From contig NZ_LYWZ01000022.1 in NCBI RefSeq assembly GCF_001661965.1, forward strand, positions 868,001-932,000: a stretch of DNA of 64,000 nucleotides, given 5' to 3'. Of the stretch, positions 46,527 to 57,871 are shown one piece after another; positions within the stretch are counted from its first letter, which is position 1, and the number at the start of each line of letters is the position of its first letter. The notes beneath the pieces were generated by a model that did not search any database, was not told where the DNA came from, and saw only the letters and a program-made list of their open reading frames with translations. Both the position numbers and the translations under genes were made by a program. The DNA comes from Croceicoccus mobilis (GTDB lineage Bacteria > Pseudomonadota > Alphaproteobacteria > Sphingomonadales > Sphingomonadaceae).

Positions 46527-49042
46527 GCGAGAAGCCCGCGCCCCCTTCCACACAGGGCACCTCTCAACCGGCCACGGCGAAGGGGGCAAAGCCATCGGGG
46601 CTGACGCGGCGCAAGCTGCTGATCGGCGCAGCGGCGGGCGGCGGGATCATCGCCGCATGGATGTTGATGCCGCGCGACTATCCGGTGCCCCTGTCTGCTG
46701 GAGAGGGTGAACGCGCCTTCAACGCATGGCTCAAGGTCGGGCGCGACGGGGTGGTGACCGTGGCTGTGCCGACGCTGGAAATGGGGCAGGGGTCGACGAC
46801 GCTGTTCCCGCGCATCGCGGCGCAGGAGCTGGGCGCCGACTGGCGGCAGGTCGCGGTGGAGCCTGCCGCGGTCAGCGCCGCCTATGCCGATCCGGTGCTG
46901 TCGGCATGGTGGTCGGGGCTGTGGTCGTCGAATTTTCTCGGCACGGCGGATGATCCGGGCGATTACCTTGTCAAACGCCATGCTGAGACCGAGCGGTTGA
47001 TGGCCAGCGCCGAGGGCACCGGCATCGCCGCCTATGAACGCCAGATCCGCGAAGCGGCGGCATCGGTTCGGATGATGCTGGCCGAGGCTGCAGCCAATCG
47101 CTGGGACGTCGATGCCGAGGAGGTCGAGGTCGAGAACGGCTTTGTCCGCCATGGCGACAACGAGGCACGCTTCGGCGAGCTGGCGGACGAGGCGGCGCTG
47201 CTGTCACCGCCCGATCCCGCGCCGCTGCGGCCCGATCCGCAGACCGACCTGATGCCCGAACTGACCGGCAGCTCCTCCTTTGGCGAGGCGGCGCGCTTCC
47301 CGCGCCTCGACGCGCCCTCGAAGGTCGATGGCAGCTACCCCTTTGCCGGGGACATCCGCATTCCCGGCATGGTGTTCGCGGCGATCGCGCATGGTCCGAT
47401 GGCGAGTTCCACGCTTGACGGGTTCGATCCCGAACCGGGACGCCGCGTGTCCGGCTATCTGGGCCGGGTTGAGGGCGAGGGCCCTGCAGGCGGGGGCTGG
47501 CTCGCCTGCGTCGGCACCAATCATTTCGCCGCCGCAAAGGCGCTGGCCGCGATGAAGCCCAGATTCGCGCCGGGCCGGGAACTGCCCGACGATGCACGGA
47601 TCGAGGGTGCGCTGGACGAGGCGCTGGCCAATGGCACGCCCGAAATCCTGTTCAGCGCGGGCGATCCCGATCCGGCGCTTTCGGGGCAGGGCGTCAGCGC
47701 CGCTGAATATAGCTTCGCCCCCCAATTCCACGGCGCGATCGAGACCGCGACCGCCACCGCACGCTATCAGGATGGGCGCCTTTCCGTGTGGATCGCGACG
47801 CAGGCACCCGAGGCCGCGCGCCGCGCCGCTGCCGAAGCGATCGGCATCAACGAGGCTGATGCCGTGCTCCTGCCTGTGGGCGCGGGCGGCAGTTTTGATG
47901 CCCGCCTCGACATTCGCATCGCGCGTGAGGTCGCATCCATCGCTTACGCCGTCGGTCGCCCCGTGCAGCTGACCTATTCGCGTGAGCAGGAGCATTTGCG
48001 CGAATTGCCGCTGCCGCCTGCCCGGATCAGCTGCCGCGCCATTGCCGGGCCGCAGGGCACCATCCGCGCATGGACCAGCCGCATCGCCGCGCCGCCTGCC
48101 GCGCGCCAGCTGCACGAACGGCTGCGCAGCAAGGCTTCGGCGGAAGCGGCGATGGATGCGGCAGAGGGGTTGGTCGATCCGGCGAACCTGCTGGCGATGC
48201 GCCCGCCCTATGCCATTCCCGACATGCGGCTGGAGGCGGTGAGCGCCAATGTCGGCGTGCCGGTGGGGCGCCTGCGCGGCAATGGCGACATCCATTCCTG
48301 CTTTGCCGCCGAAAGCTTCATGGACGAACTGGCGCGGGCAAACGGGGCCGAACCGCTGTCTTTCCGTATCGCCATGCTGGGAAACAATGCCCGCCTGTTC
48401 GAATGCCTGCAGGGCGTAGCGCAGATCGCGGGCTGGGATGGCGGCACGGATGGCAGCAATGAAGGGCTCGCCTGTTGGCAGATGGCCGATCCCGCCGGGC
48501 GCGAGCAGGCCGGTGGACGCATCGCGGTCATCGCCAATGCGCGGTTGGGCGAGGGCGGGATCGAGGTCACCAATCTTGCCGCTTTCTGCGACATCGGGCG
48601 GATCGTCGATTATGACCTCGCGCTCCAGCAGGTCGAGGGCGGGCTGCTTTATGGCATGGCCCTCGCTCTGGGCATGGGGGCGAGCTATGACGGCGGTACA
48701 CCGCGCGAAAAGACGCTGGGCGCATTGAACCTGCCGCGTCTGGGGCAGATGCCGGAGATCAGCGTCGGCTTTGCGCAGAACGACGCGCCGCCCTTCGATC
48801 CGGGGGAGATCGGCGTGGTCGCGGTCGCGCCTGCCATCGCCAATGCCCTGCGCGCGGCCACCGGGCGGCGTTTCCGTGCCGTGCCGCTGCGCGCCGTGGA
48901 TGGCGCCGGCGGCGGCGAGGCCGGGACCGATGGCGCGCAGGACGCAGCCAGCCAGATTACCGATGAAGAAGCCGCGCCCGATGCAGGCCCTCCGCCCGAT
49001 GACGGTCCGCAGGTCTTGCCCGATGGCAGCATAGCCCAGTGA
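46523..49042 (+). CDS. IorB-like molybdopterin oxidoreductase large subunit with Tat-type N-terminus
   Basis: An 839-residue member of the xanthine-oxidase/IorB superfamily. The N-terminus carries a twin-arginine motif and hydrophobic stretch (LTRRKLLIGAAAGGGIIAAW). Then come EMGQGSTTLFPRIAAQELGA, the molybdopterin-binding blocks of the middle region, CFAAESFMDELARANGAEPL and, near the end, PGEIGVVAVAPAIANALRAA with the catalytic-Glu motif GExG. The tail after residue 800 is acidic and proline-rich. It would oxidise aldehydes or N-heterocycles in the periplasm. No [2Fe-2S] small subunit is adjacent. It starts with GTG 46523, overlapping the apbC stop. Confidence 0.85.
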   Translation: MSEKPAPPSTQGTSQPATAKGAKPSGLTRRKLLIGAAAGGGIIAAWMLMPRDYPVPLSAGEGERAFNAWLKVGRDGVVTVAVPTLEMGQGSTTLFPRIAAQELGADWRQVAVEPAAVSAAYADPVLSAWWSGLWSSNFLGTADDPGDYLVKRHAETERLMASAEGTGIAAYERQIREAAASVRMMLAEAAANRWDVDAEEVEVENGFVRHGDNEARFGELADEAALLSPPDPAPLRPDPQTDLMPELTGSSSFGEAARFPRLDAPSKVDGSYPFAGDIRIPGMVFAAIAHGPMASSTLDGFDPEPGRRVSGYLGRVEGEGPAGGGWLACVGTNHFAAAKALAAMKPRFAPGRELPDDARIEGALDEALANGTPEILFSAGDPDPALSGQGVSAAEYSFAPQFHGAIETATATARYQDGRLSVWIATQAPEAARRAAAEAIGINEADAVLLPVGAGGSFDARLDIRIAREVASIAYAVGRPVQLTYSREQEHLRELPLPPARISCRAIAGPQGTIRAWTSRIAAPPAARQLHERLRSKASAEAAMDAAEGLVDPANLLAMRPPYAIPDMRLEAVSANVGVPVGRLRGNGDIHSCFAAESFMDELARANGAEPLSFRIAMLGNNARLFECLQGVAQIAGWDGGTDGSNEGLACWQMADPAGREQAGGRIAVIANARLGEGGIEVTNLAAFCDIGRIVDYDLALQQVEGGLLYGMALALGMGASYDGGTPREKTLGALNLPRLGQMPEISVGFAQNDAPPFDPGEIGVVAVAPAIANALRAATGRRFRAVPLRAVDGAGGGEAGTDGAQDAASQITDEEAAPDAGPPPDDGPQVLPDGSIAQ

Positions 49043-49067
49043 CGAGGCCAATGATGAGGGTCGAAAA

Positions 49068-50105
49068 ATGAAGACGAGCCGCTTTACCCCCATGGACCGC
49101 CCCGCCGATCACCCCGCCGCCCCGGTGGGAAGGGCCGCGGTGCTGATCACCAATCTCGGCACGCCCGACGCGGCGGAAAAGGGCGCGGTGAAGCGCTATC
49201 TGGCCGAATTCCTGTCGGACCGGCGCGTGGTCGAAATCCCGCCCATTGCATGGCAGCCGATCCTGCGCGGCATCATCCTCAACACGCGGCCCGCCAAATC
49301 GGCGCATGCCTATGCGCAGGTATGGACCGAGGACGGATCGCCACTGGCCGCCATCACCCGCCGACAGGCCGAGGCTTTGCAGGCGCGGCTGGGTGAAAGC
49401 GTCAAGGTCGACTGGGCCATGCGCTATGGCAATCCTGCGATCGGCGAAAAGGTGCAGGCTCTGAAGGACGCGGGCTATGACCGCATCCTGTTCGCGCCGC
49501 TCTATCCGCAATATTCTGGCGCGACGACGGCGACGGCGGTCGACAGGCTGGGCGATGCGCTGGCGAAAATGCGCTGGCAGCCCGCGATCCGCACGCTGCC
49601 GCCCTATCACGATGATCCCGCCTATATCGAGGCATTGGCGGCCGATGTCCGCCGGCAGATTGCCTCGCTTGGCTGGGAGCCGGAAGTGCTGCTGCTGTCC
49701 TATCACGGCATGCCCGAACGCACGCTGCACCTGGGCGATCCCTATCATTGCCAGTGCCGCAAGACGTCGCGCCTGGTGGCCGATCTGTTGGGCAAAACCC
49801 ACCCCGGCATGCGGGTCGAGGTCAGCTTCCAGTCGCGCTTTGGCCGCGCCAAATGGCTGGAGCCTGCCACCGATCAGGTGCTGGAGAGCGAAGCGAAAGC
49901 AGGCGTGAAGCGCCTTGCCGTGGTCGCGCCGGGGTTCTCCGCCGATTGCCTTGAGACGCTGGAGGAGCTGGCCATGCAAGGGCGCGACCAGTTCACGGGC
50001 GCGGGCGGCGAGAAATTCGCGGCGCTTGCCTGCCTTAATGACAGCGAGCCGGGGATGGACATGCTGGAAACCCTGGTCCGGCGCGAGCTGATGGGCTGGG
50101 CGTGA
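49068..50105 (+). CDS. hemH: Ferrochelatase
   Basis: A 345-residue enzyme that inserts ferrous iron into protoporphyrin IX. LITNLGTPDAAEKGAVKRYLAEFLSDRRVVEIP opens the family fold, LLSYHGMPERTLHLGDPYHC contains the conserved iron/porphyrin-site His, and LAVVAPGFSADCLETLEELA holds the catalytic Glu. No membrane helix is present, as in other bacterial enzymes. The ATG at 49068 gives an N-terminal extension of about 24 residues before the first strand. The gene lies between the IorB-like gene (25-base gap) and dnaX. Confidence 0.96.
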   Translation: MKTSRFTPMDRPADHPAAPVGRAAVLITNLGTPDAAEKGAVKRYLAEFLSDRRVVEIPPIAWQPILRGIILNTRPAKSAHAYAQVWTEDGSPLAAITRRQAEALQARLGESVKVDWAMRYGNPAIGEKVQALKDAGYDRILFAPLYPQYSGATTATAVDRLGDALAKMRWQPAIRTLPPYHDDPAYIEALAADVRRQIASLGWEPEVLLLSYHGMPERTLHLGDPYHCQCRKTSRLVADLLGKTHPGMRVEVSFQSRFGRAKWLEPATDQVLESEAKAGVKRLAVVAPGFSADCLETLEELAMQGRDQFTGAGGEKFAALACLNDSEPGMDMLETLVRRELMGWA

Positions 50106-50175
50106 AAGTCATCTCCCACAGCCAATTGGCCTAACGGCTTCGACATTCCGGCCAAGCGCACCTAGATTGGATTCC

Positions 50176-52026
50176 ATGGGCGATTCACCCGATATTTTTG
50201 GCGCTGAACCGGAAGGTGAGAGCGAGGCGCAGCCGACCGCTGCGGAACTGGAAGCGGCCGGGCAGAACGCCCTTTTCGGCGGGCCCCCTGTCGATCAAAA
50301 GGTTCCGGATGAACCACCGGCAGCGCCCATCGAACCCGCAGCCCAGCCTGCCGCATCGGCTCAGCCCGGAACGGCGGCGCAACCCTATCGCGTGCTGGCG
50401 CGCAAGTACCGCCCGCAGACATTCGGCCAGCTGATCGGGCAGGACGCGATGGTCCAGACATTGGCCAATGCGATCAAGCGCGACCGGCTGGCCCATGCCT
50501 TCCTGATGACCGGCGTGCGCGGGGTGGGCAAGACTTCCACCGCGCGCCTGATCGCCAAGGCGCTCAATTGCGTCGGCCCCGATGGACAGGGCGGCCCCAC
50601 CATCGACCCGTGCGGGGTTTGCGAACCGTGCCGCGCCATTGCCGAGGGGCGCCATATCGACGTGATCGAGATGGACGCCGCCAGCCATACCGGCGTCGAC
50701 GATGTGCGCGAGATTATCGAGGCGGTAAGATATGCCGCCGTCTCCGCGCGATATAAAATCTACATCATCGACGAAGTTCACATGCTCAGCCGCAATGCGT
50801 TCAACGCTTTGCTGAAAACGCTGGAAGAGCCGCCAGCGCATGTGAAATTCCTCTTCGCCACGACCGAGGTCGACAAGCTGCCCGTGACCGTGCTGTCGCG
50901 TTGCCAGCGTTTCGACCTGCGCCGTATCACCTCGCCCATGCTGAAGGCGCATTTCGGCTGGGTTTGCGGGGAAGAGCATGTCGAGGCGGAGGACGAGGCG
51001 CTTTCGATGGTCGCCGATGCGGCGGAAGGGTCAGTCCGCGACGGTCTGTCGATCCTCGATCAGGCCATCGCCCATGCCGACATGGCGAGCGAGGGCGACG
51101 GCACCACCGTCACCGCCGCGCAGGTGCGCGAAATGCTCGGCCTTGCCGACAAGGGCGTGCAGCGCCGCCTGCTGACCGCGATCCTTTCGGGTGACGGGCC
51201 GGACATGCTTTCCGTGATCGACGAACAATATGCGCTGGGGGTCGAGCCTTTGGCGCTGATCCGCGCGCAGATGGACCTCGTCCACCGCATCACCCTGTTC
51301 CAGCTGGGCAGCCGGGGCGGAAAGGGTTCGGAGCCTGACGCGCCCACCGCCGAAGAGCGCGAAGCCATTGCGAACTGGGCCGAGAAGCTGAAGCCCGCGC
51401 AGCTCCACCGCTTGTGGCAGCTATTGCTGAAGGGCCATGACGAGGTGCGCACCGCGCCCGATCCTCTGGTCGCGGTGCAGATGGCGCTGCTGCGCGTGAT
51501 GCATGCCGCCGATATGCCCGATCCCGGCGCGCTGGTGCGCCGCATGGAGGAAATAGCCTCCCGCCCCGCCGCTGCCGCGCCTGTCACCGAGGGCAGCGCG
51601 CCCGCCGCGCCCGCGCCCGCCGCGAAAATCGACTGGGAAGATCTGGTCGAGAGTGTCGAGAATGCGGGAGCCTTGCAGGTCGGGCAGATCATGCGCGACT
51701 GGGTGCGGGTGGTTGAACTGAAACCGGGCAAGCTCACCTATCAGGTGGTACCCGAATATAAGCTCGATCCCGGTAATGACCTGCGTGACGGCCTGATGCG
51801 CGCCACGGGCGAACGCTGGCAGATCGAGGAAGCGCCCGCCGATGAAGAGGCTCAGCCCTCTCTGGGCGAGGCGGCCAAGGCGCGGGCCGAGGCGGAGACG
51901 CGCTCGGTCAACGATTCACCGCTGGTGAAGGCGGCATTGGCCGCGTTCCCCGATGCGAAACTGCTCGAACACGGGCATATTGACGACAGCGGCGCCCCCG
52001 ACGCGCGCCGCTATGGACACGGATAA
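50176..52026 (+). CDS. dnaX: DNA polymerase III subunit gamma/tau
   Basis: A 616-residue clamp-loader subunit. The first 70 residues are an acidic, Ala/Pro-rich extension; the core begins RVLARKYRPQTFGQLIGQDA. Walker A is GVRGVGKTS near residue 115, the zinc finger has CGVCEPC with an earlier Cys (LNC), and the DEVHMLS motif is the Walker B. Domain III follows, then a tau-type C-terminal part beginning near residue 480. I see no A-rich frameshift heptamer, so gamma may not be made. The ATG at 50176 is preceded by a TTG nine bases upstream. The ybaB gene follows by 10 bases. Confidence 0.96.
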   Translation: MGDSPDIFGAEPEGESEAQPTAAELEAAGQNALFGGPPVDQKVPDEPPAAPIEPAAQPAASAQPGTAAQPYRVLARKYRPQTFGQLIGQDAMVQTLANAIKRDRLAHAFLMTGVRGVGKTSTARLIAKALNCVGPDGQGGPTIDPCGVCEPCRAIAEGRHIDVIEMDAASHTGVDDVREIIEAVRYAAVSARYKIYIIDEVHMLSRNAFNALLKTLEEPPAHVKFLFATTEVDKLPVTVLSRCQRFDLRRITSPMLKAHFGWVCGEEHVEAEDEALSMVADAAEGSVRDGLSILDQAIAHADMASEGDGTTVTAAQVREMLGLADKGVQRRLLTAILSGDGPDMLSVIDEQYALGVEPLALIRAQMDLVHRITLFQLGSRGGKGSEPDAPTAEEREAIANWAEKLKPAQLHRLWQLLLKGHDEVRTAPDPLVAVQMALLRVMHAADMPDPGALVRRMEEIASRPAAAAPVTEGSAPAAPAPAAKIDWEDLVESVENAGALQVGQIMRDWVRVVELKPGKLTYQVVPEYKLDPGNDLRDGLMRATGERWQIEEAPADEEAQPSLGEAAKARAEAETRSVNDSPLVKAALAAFPDAKLLEHGHIDDSGAPDARRYGHG

Positions 52027-52036
52027 GGATAGTCAC

Positions 52037-52381
52037 ATGAAATCCATGGAAGAAATGTTCCAGGCAGCCCAGGAAGCGGCGCAGAACATCCAGAAGCAGA
52101 TGAACGAGGCGCAAGCGACGCTCGACGCGATCGAGGTCGAGGGCGTTTCGGGCGGCGGTCTCGTCAAGATCCGCTGCACGGCGAAGGGCCGCATCCTTGG
52201 CGTGTCGATCGACGATAGCCTTATGGTGCCCGACGACAAGCAGATGCTCGAAGACCTGATCACCGCGGCCTTCAACGATGCGCGCGCCCGTGCGGACCAG
52301 CGGGCCAACGAGGAAATGCAGAAGGTTCAGCAGGGCTCGGGCCTTCCCGCCGGTTTCGACCTGTCCAAGCTGGGCTTCTGA
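52037..52381 (+). CDS. ybaB: YbaB/EbfC family nucleoid-associated protein
   Basis: A 114-residue protein with MEEMFQAAQEAAQNIQKQMN (dimerising helix) and VEGVSGGGLVKIRCTAKGRI, the YbaB core. It binds DNA as a dimer. ATG 52037 follows the dnaX stop by 10 bases. In most bacteria recR comes next; here lon follows instead after 298 bases and no recR is found in the window. Confidence 0.96.
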   Translation: MKSMEEMFQAAQEAAQNIQKQMNEAQATLDAIEVEGVSGGGLVKIRCTAKGRILGVSIDDSLMVPDDKQMLEDLITAAFNDARARADQRANEEMQKVQQGSGLPAGFDLSKLGF

Positions 52382-52679
52382 TCGCCGATCGCGCCGGGCC
52401 CCGCCCTGAAAGGCGCAATTGCATCCGAATCGGGATTAGTGCGGCTGGGTGCTTGCGGGCGGTCCCGCGCGCCCCATATCTGGTGGGAACGACCCGCCTG
52501 TAACACATGCCCGGAAGCGCGGCTTGACGCCTTAACGGCATAAAAGGGTCGAAAACGGAGCCGACAGGCTCCCGCAGACGGGCGGGCAGGCATATAAGAG
52601 GCGGCAAGGTGATTTTCCTGGTCGCCAGCGGCAGGGGCCGAGTGCCGGGCCTCCGCTGCGCAAACGGACACAGTGACAA
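52382..52679. other. Long leader region of lon
   Basis: These 298 bases hold no gene. CTTGACGCC (52524-52532) and GCATATAAGAGG (52589-52600) are promoter-like patches but have no convincing partner spaced at 16-18 bases, so neither is called. A heat-shock promoter is expected for lon but I cannot place it with confidence. Confidence 0.4.
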
Positions 52680-55082
<2,403 letters not shown>

Positions 55083-55431
55083 GCTGGTCGCGAAGCGGTC
55101 ACCCAGCTGTCAGTAATTGCCGGGCGGCGTGCCGAATCGCGCTGCCCGCATTGCCGCTCATTGCGCGGTCTCGCCACATCATAGTGTCATTTCTTTATGT
55201 GCACTGCAGCATATCGTTCCGGCATATCGCATCTGCACACGGTTCGTCGCAATTGAGACCGGTTTCGTGAAAAAAATCGCGGAATTTCGCGCATTCCGGG
55301 GCGGATTTGGCTTTGACATAAGTGTAAAAAATGCTCACTTCCCGCCATCCGCGATTACGGGTCGCAGCCGTCAGCGGCGGGGCTCGTGTGAGTTGATAAT
55401 TACGAATCTGGATTGAAGGGGGTTTACCCAA
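55083..55431. promoter_or_regulatory. Regulatory region between lon and the HU gene
   Basis: 349 bases without a gene. Elements visible: CATATCG repeated at 55210-55216 and 55223-55229; the inverted repeat CGGAAT-N7-ATTCCG at 55280-55298; a consensus -35 TTGACA at 55313-55318 with no good -10 at 16-18 bases. The HU start has AGGGGG upstream. The length and the motifs suggest a complex promoter. Confidence 0.45.
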
Positions 55432-55704
55432 ATGAACAAGAACGAGCTGATCAGCGAAGTCGCCGAGACGAGCGGGCTTTCGCGCAGCGACGCCACCAAG
55501 GCGGTGGAAGGTGTATTCGATGCAATCTCCGCTTCGCTTGCGAAGGGTGACGAAGTGCGTCTCGTGGGCTTCGGCACCTTCTCGGTTGCCAAGCGCAAGG
55601 CCTCTACCGGCCGCAACCCGCGCACCGGCGAGCCGATGACCATCAAGGCATCGACCCAGCCGAAGTTCAAGGCCGGCAAGGGCCTGAAGGACGCGGTGAA
55701 CTAA
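55432..55704 (+). CDS. hup: HU family DNA-binding protein
   Basis: A 90-residue HU protein. NKNELISEVAETSGLSRSDATKAVE is the helical half; GDEVRLVGFGTFSVAKRKAS and [20 protein letters not shown] form the DNA-wrapping arms. The length of 90 and the absence of the IHF extras distinguish it from IhfB at 6635. It condenses and bends chromosomal DNA. AAGGGGG lies a short way upstream of ATG 55432. A strong terminator follows. Confidence 0.97.
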   Translation: MNKNELISEVAETSGLSRSDATKAVEGVFDAISASLAKGDEVRLVGFGTFSVAKRKASTGRNPRTGEPMTIKASTQPKFKAGKGLKDAVN

Positions 55705-55753
55705 GATTCGACCGTGAAGCGCGGCGGGGCCTAATCCCTGCCAGCGCCACGAG

Positions 55754-55797
55754 AAACCGCGCGAGAGGCATCAAGCTTCTCGCGCGGTTTTCTTTTG
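55754..55797 (+). terminator. Rho-independent terminator of the HU gene
   Basis: AAACCGCGCGAGA and TCTCGCGCGGTTT pair over at least ten GC-rich bases around an 11-base loop, followed by TTTTCTTTT. The hairpin lies about 50 bases after the HU stop and before the convergent lipoprotein gene. Confidence 0.93.
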
Positions 55798-55814
55798 CCC
55801 TATAGGCGCGTTGA

Positions 55815-56651
55815 TTATTTCAGGCGGATCAGCGCCATGGGCGCGGTGTCGCTGGTCTGGTCCACGGTCCAGCTCAGCACGCGCATCTTGCCGTCCATGG
55901 CAGGCCCGTCGTCGGTATTGTTGGTAAGGATCTCGCCATCGGTGCGGATGGTGAAAGTGCCATCGGGCAGCACGATTTCGGCCATGTCCTCACCGCCCTG
56001 CTGCTGCATCGCGCCCATGGCGGCCATCATGCCCATGCTGCCGGGACCCATGCCGCCATTATCCCCGCCAAAGCCGGGGGCCTCAACCTTTACGCTGCCA
56101 TCGGCGCGCGGGATGGCAGACACGAAATAGCCCATCGGCGGCATGTCTTCGACAATCGGGAACATGAACGTATGGGTGAGCACACCGCTCGCCTTGAAGC
56201 TGACGTCATAAATGCCATCGCCGCGATAGGAGACCTGCTCCCATCCGCGCAGCTTCTTCAACGTATCGACCAGCTTTGCAGCGATTTCCGGGTCTGACGG
56301 GTCCATGCCGCCGAACATCTTCATGAACTGCTGCTTTTCGGCGGCGTCCTTCGCCTGCTCTGCTTCCCACTCGCCATATTGCTCGTCGCTTTCGGCGTTA
56401 GTGCAGTCGCGCACTTCGCCCTCGTCGTCCATGCAATGCGCTTCGAACGGCTCGCCCTGGTCCATCTTCGCCATCTGCGACAGGCCCATGGTCGAGATCT
56501 CGCCCTCATAGCTGAAGGCGAACTTCCCGCCCTTGGTCAGCACGAGCTCTGACGTGAACTTACCAGGCGTGAACAGGCAGCCCGAAAGCGCCAGCGCGCC
56601 TGCGGCCAGAACGGCGACGCGCGCATGGCGCAGGATGGTGCTTTGAAACAT
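55815..56651 (-). CDS. Lipoprotein of unknown function
   Basis: A 278-residue protein with a lipobox (AAGALALSGC-LF) after a basic start. The mature part opens with FTSELVLTKGGKFAFSYEGE, a beta-rich stretch, has a two-Cys acidic segment (HCMDDEGEVRDC) and a Gly/Met-rich insert (GGDNGGMGPGSMGMMAAMGA) before a C-terminal beta segment. I recognise no named domain. It would sit in the envelope. Start at ATG 56651; the longer frame upstream has no signal. It converges with the HU terminator. Confidence 0.78.
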   Translation of the reverse strand: MFQSTILRHARVAVLAAGALALSGCLFTPGKFTSELVLTKGGKFAFSYEGEISTMGLSQMAKMDQGEPFEAHCMDDEGEVRDCTNAESDEQYGEWEAEQAKDAAEKQQFMKMFGGMDPSDPEIAAKLVDTLKKLRGWEQVSYRGDGIYDVSFKASGVLTHTFMFPIVEDMPPMGYFVSAIPRADGSVKVEAPGFGGDNGGMGPGSMGMMAAMGAMQQQGGEDMAEIVLPDGTFTIRTDGEILTNNTDDGPAMDGKMRVLSWTVDQTSDTAPMALIRLK

Positions 56652-56679
56652 CGTCGATCCCCCCTTCGACTGTGTGCAT

Positions 56680-57495
56680 CTATTCCGGTCTATAATGTGC
56701 CCGCATGTTGGCGGCGTAAAGCGCGATGGCCGCGGCGTTGGAGACATTGAGGCTCTCAACCGCCGATTCGATCGGCAGGCGCGCGATCTGGTCGCAATGC
56801 TGGCCGATATTGAAACGCAGGCCATCGCCCTCGGCACCCAGCACCAGCGCGACGGGGCCGGTTGGCAATGCCTCGCCCAAGGTCACTTCGCCATCGCCGT
56901 CGAGACCGATGCGCCAGTATCCGGCCTCGGCCAGCTCATCCAGAGCGCGGGCAAGGTTCACCACGCGTACCCATGGCAGGGTTTCCAGCGCGCCCGATGC
57001 CGATTTCGCCAGTACGCCCGATTCGGGCGGGGCATGGCGGTCCTGCGTCACGATGCAGGCCGCGCCGAACGCAGCGGCAGAGCGCATGATCGCGCCGACA
57101 TTATGCGGATCGGTCACGTGGTCGAGCATGACGACGGGCGCGGCCGGATCGCCGTCCAGTACGTCTTTCAGAAACAGCTCGGGCAGGGGATCGCATTCGA
57201 TAACGATGTTCTGGTGCGGCGCATCGCGCGATACGAGTCGCGCAAGGTCCGGTCCCTGCGCATATTCGACGCGGACGTCGGCAGCGGGCTCTATTCCCTC
57301 GGCCTTCAGCTCGTCCATCATCTCGTGGGTGGCCCAGATGCGGTTGATGGAGCGCTCGGGGTTCTCCATCGCCGCGACTACAGCGTGCCGACCCCAAAGC
57401 CGCACCGCCCCCTTGGTCGCACGCCCGCTGCCGCGTCCGCCCTGCATCCGGCCCGCGCGACCGCGCAAAACTTTCTTATCGCTTTTTTTTGCCAC
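56680..57495 (-). CDS. rlmB: 23S rRNA 2'-O-methyltransferase RlmB (TrmH/SpoU family)
   Basis: A 271-residue SPOUT methyltransferase. A basic N-terminus (KKSDKKVLRGRAGRMQGGRG) leads to an L30e-like RNA-binding domain (LWGRHAVVAAMENPERSINR) and the trefoil-knot domain, with VVMLDHVTDPHNVGAIMRSA (motif 1), ALVLGAEGDGLR (motif 2) and LNVSNAAAIALY (motif 3). It methylates G2251 of 23S rRNA by homology to RlmB. The start is GTG 57495, with AAGGAG seven bases upstream. It diverges from tRNA-Tyr. Confidence 0.93.
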   Translation of the reverse strand: MAKKSDKKVLRGRAGRMQGGRGSGRATKGAVRLWGRHAVVAAMENPERSINRIWATHEMMDELKAEGIEPAADVRVEYAQGPDLARLVSRDAPHQNIVIECDPLPELFLKDVLDGDPAAPVVMLDHVTDPHNVGAIMRSAAAFGAACIVTQDRHAPPESGVLAKSASGALETLPWVRVVNLARALDELAEAGYWRIGLDGDGEVTLGEALPTGPVALVLGAEGDGLRFNIGQHCDQIARLPIESAVESLNVSNAAAIALYAANMRAHYRPE

Positions 57496-57671
57496 GTAAT
57501 GCTCCTTGAGCCGGGGAATATGCCCGACGAAATCCTGTATTGCGTGCGCTGTTGCCAGCACCCCCATTGACAGGCAAGCGCAGCTTCGCCAAAGGGGCGC
57601 CTCTCGGCCAGAGACTTCCCTTTTCGGGAACTCGGCACGGGGCTTTTCGAGGCCCCTATATGCACCGGTGT

Positions 57672-57757
57672 GGACAGGTGGCCGAGTGGTTAAAGGCAGC
57701 AGACTGTAAATCTGCCCGCGCAAGCGTACGCTGGTTCGAATCCAGCCCTGTCCACCA
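57672..57757 (+). tRNA. tRNA-Tyr (anticodon GUA), CCA encoded, integration site
   Basis: The 86-base gene begins GGACAGG, pairing with CCTGTCC (57747-57753) before A-CCA. The anticodon loop is actGTAaat (GUA, Tyr) and the long variable arm is class II. It is directly followed by a P4-type integrase module, so the 3' end of the gene is the probable attB/attL core. Confidence 0.96.
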
Positions 57758-57794
57758 CCGTGCTTCCCGCTCAAACACGCCGAATCCCGTAGAA

Positions 57795-57813
57795 ACCCCA
57801 GAAGTTCTAGGGT
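57795..57813. repeat. Imperfect palindrome in the att region
   Basis: ACCCCAGAAGTTCTAGGGT: AGAA/TTCT and ACCC/GGGT pair, with one mismatch. It lies 38 bases after the tRNA and could be a core-type or Xis site. Confidence 0.4.
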
Positions 57814-57822
57814 ATTGTCCCC

Positions 57823-57840
57823 GCACAGGCCCGCCTGTGC
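57823..57840. repeat. Palindrome GCACAGGC-CC-GCCTGTGC in the att region
   Basis: An eight-base perfect inverted repeat. Between the tRNA and the integrase gene, so a possible recombination or regulator site. Confidence 0.45.
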
Positions 57841-57871
57841 CCGCTGCAATTCGTCTCCAGCCGGACCGGAA

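Noticed and set aside
50106-50175. SRP RNA gene upstream of dnaX
   Set aside because: Only 70 bases separate hemH and dnaX, and no SRP motif is present.
52382-52679. A structured RNA such as 4.5S RNA upstream of lon
   Set aside because: The conserved GGAAGGAAGCAGCC-type loop of SRP RNA is missing.
55313-55342. A full sigma-70 promoter for the HU gene at TTGACA
   Set aside because: The -35 is perfect but nothing like TATAAT lies 16-18 bases downstream.
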